A DNA stretch of 64,000 bases from Exiguobacterium aestuarii. Its GTDB lineage: Bacteria > Bacillota > Bacilli > Exiguobacteriales > Exiguobacteriaceae. Location of the stretch: assembly GCF_020171655.1 (NCBI RefSeq), contig NZ_JAIVAC010000001.1, positions 1,054,001-1,118,000 of the forward strand. The letters are read 5' to 3'. The translations under genes were made by a program, and so were the position numbers. This document shows positions 59,507 through 64,000 of the stretch, piece by piece. Under the pieces are notes generated by a model. It did no database searches. It was not told where the DNA came from and worked only from the letters and a program-made list of their open reading frames with translations. Positions within the stretch are counted from its first letter, which is position 1. Each line of letters opens with the position of its first letter.

Positions 59507-60619
59507 TCATCTGAATTGAAACGGGTTCGTGTTCGCTTCGGAAATCATCAACTCGACATCAATTTTCGCTTTCTGAAACTTCTCTGTGAGAATCCCGACC
59601 ACGCCATGCTTCATGACACTTTCGACATGGTGTCCTGGGTCGACGACCGCGAGTCCGAGTGCCATCGCATCATGCGCCACATGGAAGTATAAATCACCCG
59701 TTACGTAAGCATCTGCTCCTTTGAAATGTGCAGCGGAAACATATTTGTTTCCGTCCCCTCCAAGTACAGCCACTTTCTCAATCAATCGTTTCGGGTCTCC
59801 GACGAAACGGACACCTTCCACTCCAAAGCTTGTTTTCACATGGTCAGCGAACGCTTCAAGTGTTAATGCCTGTTCAAGTTTACCGATACGTCCTAAGCCA
59901 TATACGTGCCCTTCAATCTCATCTCGAATCATGTCATATGCCACTTCTTCATACGGATGAGCATCTTTCATCGCTTTCAAGACTCGCTTCTTCTGACTTT
60001 CGCGAACGACCGTCTCGATTCGAATCTCATCGACTTGTTCTGTCTCGTGAACTCTACCAATGAATGGAGTCGTTCCTTCGAGCGGAGTGAATTGTCCTTT
60101 TCCAGAAACACGGAACTGACAATCCGCATAGTCTCCGATATGTCCGGCACCTGCTTTGCCTAATGCACGTGACACGTCTTCTGCGTGTGATTCCGGAACG
60201 AACACCGTTAATTTATAGACTGGCTCCTCATACGTTGGTACGAGTACTTTTGTGTCGTGCAATCCGATTGCTTCACTCATCCAATCGTTCACACCGCCAA
60301 CACAAACATCTAAATTTGTATGTGCCACGTAGACCGCGATGTCATGCTGAATACATTTCATCGTGATTTTCCCTGCCGTAGAACGATCATTGACTTGAGA
60401 TAACGGACTAAAGATAGGCGGATGATGGGCAATGATCAAATCCACCTTTTTCTCAATCGCTTCATCCACGACCGATTCAAGCACATCGAGTGTCACCATG
60501 ACCCGTTTGACATCTTTATTGAGCGATCCGATTTGCAAGCCGATTTTATCGCCTTCGACAGCTAAATGCTTTGGCGCAAACTCTTCAAACAACTGGATCA
60601 CTTGATTGCCGTTCGCCAT
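59507..60619 (-). CDS. yqfO: NIF3/DUF34 family metal protein (YqfO)
   Basis: 370 residues: NIF3 core halves (1-130 and 240-370) with an inserted PII-like domain (about 130-235, YKLTVFVPESHAEDV and HPYEEVAYD). Dinuclear metal ligands: IIAHHPPIF, AHTNLDV, and HVAHDA / PGHHVE near the end. Annotated elsewhere as GTP cyclohydrolase 1 type 2, but the function of the family is still open. Its start overlaps the trmK stop by one base (TAATG). Confidence 0.9.
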   Translation of the reverse strand: MANGNQVIQLFEEFAPKHLAVEGDKIGLQIGSLNKDVKRVMVTLDVLESVVDEAIEKKVDLIIAHHPPIFSPLSQVNDRSTAGKITMKCIQHDIAVYVAHTNLDVCVGGVNDWMSEAIGLHDTKVLVPTYEEPVYKLTVFVPESHAEDVSRALGKAGAGHIGDYADCQFRVSGKGQFTPLEGTTPFIGRVHETEQVDEIRIETVVRESQKKRVLKAMKDAHPYEEVAYDMIRDEIEGHVYGLGRIGKLEQALTLEAFADHVKTSFGVEGVRFVGDPKRLIEKVAVLGGDGNKYVSAAHFKGADAYVTGDLYFHVAHDAMALGLAVVDPGHHVESVMKHGVVGILTEKFQKAKIDVELMISEANTNPFQFR

Positions 60620-61335
60620 TACTGACTCACCTCTCTCATTTTGTCACGCATCCGTTTGAATTCGATTTGTTTTTGAACCAACGCCTCTGACTGAATGCCA
60701 TCTGCCATTTGACCGAGTACGTATTCGAGCTTATCCGCTTCACGACTCCACTTCAGTTTGAACGCCTCAGGGCGTTCCTGAATCAAATATGGACCGAATA
60801 ATAGTTGCCAAGTCCGTTCTGTGAGATCGTCACTATAAATCGTCTCAGACCCTTTTTCGCCGACGAGAATCTCATATACTTTATCATTTTCTTCGACAAT
60901 CGCTTCTTCAACGAGAACATATCCGTTCTCAAGTAGCCAACTCCGAACGTGTTGTCCGTCGACATTCGGTTGAAGAATCAGACGCTCGACTGCACCGAGC
61001 TTCTCTTTCCCGGATTCTAGAATAGAACGAATCAAACTGCCTCCCATCCCACAAATCGAGATACATGTCGCTTCGTCTTCTTGTAGTACAGCGAGACCAT
61101 CACCGAGACGCACATCGATGACTTCTCGCGCTCCAATCAAGTCCACTTGCGCTTTTGCGGCCTCCATCGGACCAACATTTACTTCGCCAGCAATCCCCTT
61201 TGAAATGATTCCTTGTTGAAGGGCATAGCATGGCACATATGCGTGATCCGACCCAATATCAGCGAGCACGCTTCCTTTCGGGATATAATCAACAACTTGC
61301 TTCAAGCGACGATCTAAGATGACACGTTCTTGCAT
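60619..61335 (-). CDS. trmK: tRNA (adenine22-N1)-methyltransferase
   Basis: 238 residues from the ATG at 61333-61335, 9 bp after AAAGGAG. Class I SAM-dependent methyltransferase: motif I VLADIGSDHAYVP, then GIAGEVNVGPMEAAKAQV and the catalytic-region GMGGSLIRSIL, followed by a C-terminal coiled coil. It methylates A22 in the D arm of tRNAs. trmK-yqfO is the conserved Bacillus pair upstream of which cccA and sigA lie. Confidence 0.92.
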   Translation of the reverse strand: MQERVILDRRLKQVVDYIPKGSVLADIGSDHAYVPCYALQQGIISKGIAGEVNVGPMEAAKAQVDLIGAREVIDVRLGDGLAVLQEDEATCISICGMGGSLIRSILESGKEKLGAVERLILQPNVDGQHVRSWLLENGYVLVEEAIVEENDKVYEILVGEKGSETIYSDDLTERTWQLLFGPYLIQERPEAFKLKWSREADKLEYVLGQMADGIQSEALVQKQIEFKRMRDKMREVSQ

Positions 61336-61393
61336 GTAAGACAACTCCTTTGTTCTACTTCTTCCTTAGCGTATCGAATTCTTTACACTTCGA

Positions 61394-61426
61394 CAACAAA
61401 AAACGCACTCCGATACGGAGTGCGTC
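61394..61426 (-). terminator. Terminator of cccA
   Basis: ACGCACTCCG-TAT-CGGAGTGCGT stem with TTTTTTG on the minus strand, just after the cccA stop. Confidence 0.92.
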
Positions 61427-61431
61427 ACTTC

Positions 61432-61770
61432 TTATTGTTCAATCAACCAGTTCGCAAGCACTTCTGCTTCTTCAGCTGATGCAAGACCTGCTGGCATCGC
61501 ACCACGACCGTTTACGATAACGTTCGCGATTTCTTCTGGTGAAAGACGATCGCCGACACCAGTAAGTGCTGGACCAACGCCACCTTCAAGGTTTCCGCCG
61601 TGGCAACCTGTGCAACCCTTCGCTGCATATAACTCTTCTGGGTTCATTTCAGTGACTGCTGGACCTTCAGCCGCTTGTTGCGCCTGATTCACACCAAAAT
61701 ACGATAATGATACCATGGCAATAATTGCGACGATTGCGATTGCCGCAAACGGTAACAATGGATTACGCAT
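61432..61770 (-). CDS. cccA: Membrane-anchored cytochrome c-550 (CccA-like)
   Basis: 112 residues. One N-terminal membrane anchor (about 5-24) with no lipobox, a short linker, then a small class I cytochrome c: heme-binding CTGCH near residue 53-57 and axial Met in RGAMPAGLAS. It carries electrons on the outer face of the membrane between the bc complex and caa3-type oxidase. RBS GAGGGGGAA. Located next to sigA as in Bacillus. Confidence 0.92.
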   Translation of the reverse strand: MRNPLLPFAAIAIVAIIAMVSLSYFGVNQAQQAAEGPAVTEMNPEELYAAKGCTGCHGGNLEGGVGPALTGVGDRLSPEEIANVIVNGRGAMPAGLASAEEAEVLANWLIEQ

Positions 61771-61824
61771 TGTAGTTCCCCCTCATGTTCATTCCAAATT
61801 TCTATCCAACACTATTTTACTCAA

Positions 61825-61872
61825 AAAATAATAAAGAAGGAAGGAAAATCACTCATTTTCCTTCCTTTCTTC
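61825..61872 (-). terminator. Terminator of the dnaG-sigA operon
   Basis: AAGGAAGGAAAAT-GAGTG-ATTTTCCTTCCTT stem with a downstream T-rich tract on the minus strand. Confidence 0.87.
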
Positions 61873-61902
61873 TAAAACTTCACACTTTATTCAAATATGA
61901 AC

Positions 61903-62997
61903 TTAATCGAGGAAGTCTTTCAAGCGTTTGGAACGACTTGGGTGACGTAATTTACGAAGAGCTTTCGCTTCGATCTGACGAATCCGCTCACGTGTGACGC
62001 CGAACACTTTCCCGACTTCTTCAAGTGTACGCGTACGACCATCGTCTAAACCGAAACGAAGACGAAGGACGTTTTCTTCACGGTCCGTCAACGTATCGAG
62101 CACGTCTTCTAACTGTTCTTTCAACAATTCATAGGCTGCCGCATCTTGTGGGGCCATTGCATCTTGGTCTTCAATGAAGTCACCGAGATGTGAATCGTCC
62201 TCTTCCCCAATCGGTGTTTCAAGTGACACCGGTTCTTGCGCGATTTTTAGAATCTCACGTACTTTTTCAGGTGTGAGTTCCATCTCTTTCGCAATCTCTT
62301 CTGGAGAAGGTTCACGACCGAGGTCTTGGAGCAATTGACGTTGAACGCGAATCAATTTGTTAATCGTTTCGACCATGTGAACCGGGATCCGGATTGTACG
62401 CGCTTGGTCAGCAATCGCACGAGTGATGGCCTGACGAATCCACCATGTCGCATAAGTCGAGAATTTGAACCCTTTCATGTAGTCGAATTTTTCGACTGCT
62501 TTGATGAGGCCCATGTTTCCTTCTTGAATCAAATCAAGGAAGAGCATCCCACGACCGACGTAACGTTTCGCAATCGACACGACGAGACGAAGGTTCGCTT
62601 CCGCAAGACGTTTTTTCGCTTCTTCGTCTCCTTGCTCGATTCGTTTCGCAAGCTCTGTCTCATCTTTCGCACTGAGAAGGTCGACACGTCCGATTTCTTT
62701 CAAATACATTCGGACCGGGTCGTTGATTTTAATTCCAGGTGGTACCGATAAGTCGTTTAAGTCGACTTCTTCATCTTCTTTTTTCGCAGGTGTTTCTTCT
62801 GCGTCAGCTGCGTCCTCTGTGACACGGATATCTTTCGCTTCTAAATCTTCGATGAAGTTATCAATGAAATCCGAGTCCACCTCAAAATGACTGAGGCGGT
62901 CTTGAATTGCTTGCATTGAGACGACGCCTTTTTTCTTTCCTAACTTTTCGAGCTCTTCTATGGCGTTAAATAAATCCTCTTTCTTCTTCTCTGCCAT
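61903..62997 (-). CDS. sigA: Primary sigma factor SigA (RpoD)
   Basis: 364 residues, the short Gram-positive form. Region 1.1 acidic N-terminus, region 1.2 [11 protein letters not shown], region 2 [16 protein letters not shown] with [16 protein letters not shown] and [11 protein letters not shown], region 3 and region 4.2 [28 protein letters not shown]. It recognises TTGACA/TATAAT promoters, consistent with the promoters reported here. It follows dnaG after 35 bp, the tail of the macromolecular synthesis operon. Confidence 0.98.
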   Translation of the reverse strand: MAEKKKEDLFNAIEELEKLGKKKGVVSMQAIQDRLSHFEVDSDFIDNFIEDLEAKDIRVTEDAADAEETPAKKEDEEVDLNDLSVPPGIKINDPVRMYLKEIGRVDLLSAKDETELAKRIEQGDEEAKKRLAEANLRLVVSIAKRYVGRGMLFLDLIQEGNMGLIKAVEKFDYMKGFKFSTYATWWIRQAITRAIADQARTIRIPVHMVETINKLIRVQRQLLQDLGREPSPEEIAKEMELTPEKVREILKIAQEPVSLETPIGEEDDSHLGDFIEDQDAMAPQDAAAYELLKEQLEDVLDTLTDREENVLRLRFGLDDGRTRTLEEVGKVFGVTRERIRQIEAKALRKLRHPSRSKRLKDFLD

Positions 62998-63032
62998 TTA
63001 GCAGTTCAACTCCTTCCAAACTTCATCCACGT

Positions 63033-64000
63033 TCATCGTTCTCGTAGACGACGACTACGGGCAATCAATTCTTGTAGCTTGGACGCCTGGTCAACAATAC
63101 TTTCGGCGTCTTGAGCGATTTCCCTTTTTGCACGCTCGATTTGACGTTGCTCCTCATAACTGTTTATGACCCGAATGTATTCGTCTAAAACCTCTTCAGA
63201 CAGTTCATCCGGTCCAGTCATCAGTCGGATCTCCGCAAAACGCATCGCATAATCGGGACGTTGGTCGCAGTAACGCTCCATAAACGGCAACGTCACTTGA
63301 TCGAACTCATCTTGTGTCATCGTCTCAGAGACGATTTCATACAATGCCGAACCTAGCATACGATGTGTCTCATCCTGATAACGTAGCCCTAGACGATCGC
63401 GTACAAAGCGGACTTGTTCCGGTCCAGTCAACATGGCACGTAACAAATACTTCTCTGCTTTCATCCAGCGTGGTTCGCCCGTTTTACTCGAACGCTTTCG
63501 TACAGGTTCCGCAGGCTCCATCGTACGGACGGGTGTCGATTCGCTTGACGTCGGACGAGGGATTCTCGAACGAAGCGTCTCAATCGGAATCTCAAATTCA
63601 TCCGCCAGCTTTTTCACATATAAATCTCTTCGAATCGAATCATTCGTCTTACCGATCTCTTCAAGCATAGATTCAATAAAGCGAATCCGTTCTCCTTCTC
63701 GGTTCAAGTTTTTTCCTCGTCTGAGCATGCGATTCATAAAATCAAGCACGCTCAACTGTTCTGTCTCGACAAACTGTTGCCAATGCGACGCCCCGTGTTG
63801 ACGTATATAATCATCCGGGTCTGTCTTTTCGGGTAACGGTAAAACTTGTACATCGAGCGGGGATGACTCTAATAAGCGAATGACTTTTTGAGTCGCCTCT
63901 TGTCCCGCATGGTCTCCGTCATAACAGATGATGACTTCCTCCACGATTCGAGACAATGCTCTTGCATGCTGTGGAGAGAAGGCAGTCCCAAGTGATGCCA
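63033..64000 (-). CDS. dnaG: DNA primase DnaG (C-terminal part, runs off the window)
   Basis: The frame is open from the right edge to the stop at 63033, covering about the last 322 residues. It begins with ASLGTAFSPQHARAL, then the TOPRIM core VIICYDGDHAGQEAT and PEKTDPDDYIRQHG, and a C-terminal helicase-interacting domain. The zinc-finger domain and the start lie outside the window. It makes RNA primers for replication. sigA is downstream in the same operon. Confidence 0.95.
   Translation of the reverse strand, partial: ASLGTAFSPQHARALSRIVEEVIICYDGDHAGQEATQKVIRLLESSPLDVQVLPLPEKTDPDDYIRQHGASHWQQFVETEQLSVLDFMNRMLRRGKNLNREGERIRFIESMLEEIGKTNDSIRRDLYVKKLADEFEIPIETLRSRIPRPTSSESTPVRTMEPAEPVRKRSSKTGEPRWMKAEKYLLRAMLTGPEQVRFVRDRLGLRYQDETHRMLGSALYEIVSETMTQDEFDQVTLPFMERYCDQRPDYAMRFAEIRLMTGPDELSEEVLDEYIRVINSYEEQRQIERAKREIAQDAESIVDQASKLQELIARSRRLRER

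Noticed and set aside
1-64000. Mobile elements, prophage, CRISPR arrays
   Set aside because: No transposase, integrase, long terminal repeat or regularly spaced repeat array was found; gene order is that of a conserved chromosome core.

Overview
The window is a contiguous chromosomal segment of a low-to-mid GC Bacillota, most probably Exiguobacterium or a close relative. Gene order follows the Bacillus subtilis nusB/accC to sigA/dnaG region in blocks (aroQ-pepP-efp, gcvT-gcvPA-gcvPB-yqhL, comG-aroK, yqgX to yqgQ, phoU-pst-pbpA-sodA, ispG to nfo-cshB, ispH to trmK-cccA-sigA-dnaG). The spoIIIA sporulation operon that separates efp from accB in Bacillus is absent, as expected of a non-sporulating relative. 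Almost every transcription unit ends in a clear hairpin terminator, so units are easy to delimit. I see no insertion sequence, prophage, CRISPR array or rRNA. Two tRNAs are present.

Layout. 1-12,852: folate/translation (folD, nusB, efp), fatty acid initiation (accB, accC), pepP, aroQ, membrane proteins YqhQ and YqhP-like, a hypoxanthine phosphoribosyltransferase, MntR, YqhL, the glycine cleavage genes and aroK. 12,817-16,243: the complete seven-gene comG pseudopilus operon for DNA uptake. 16,302-26,529: an Spx/MgsR-type regulator, small membrane proteins, a metallo-hydrolase, lipoteichoic acid synthase, glucokinase, an M42 peptidase, a rhomboid protease, lactate dehydrogenase and the rpmG-yqgN-DUF92 unit. 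26,629-29,598: a two-gene unit with a GH57/glycosyltransferase-like fusion and a DUF4912 protein. 29,714-39,000: the phosphate operon pstSCAB-phoU behind a four-repeat Pho box, PBP2, superoxide dismutase, a cytoplasmic alpha-amylase and two CAT-anticodon tRNAs. 39,058-50,268 and on to 52,436: Na/Pi symporter, chemoreceptor, ispG, nucleotidase, NAD(P)HX repair enzyme, the znuC-znuB-zur zinc operon and ppx-ppk. 52,530-64,000: XapX protein, a degenerate HNH protein, nfo, cshB, an orphan sensor kinase with an anchored sugar-binding protein, ispH, NIF3, trmK, cytochrome c, sigA and partial dnaG.

Themes. Phosphate appears four times (pst operon, Na/Pi symporter, two PhoU-type domains, polyphosphate kinase/phosphatase). 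Alpha-glucan metabolism appears three times (GH57 fusion, DUF4912 partner, intracellular amylase, with glucokinase nearby). The accBC promoter carries two operator-like palindromes, one of FapR type and one resembling the FadR consensus, and the yqhY gene that normally follows accC is missing. The ldh promoter has two Rex-like sites flanking a cre-like site, which fits redox plus carbon control of fermentation. The most unusual items are the accB control region, the GH57-glycosyltransferase fusion with its DUF4912 partner, the kinase/binding-protein pair, and helically phased TTTGTACA boxes beside the MgsR-like gene. All functional statements come from reading the sequence and knowledge of the families; no database search was run.
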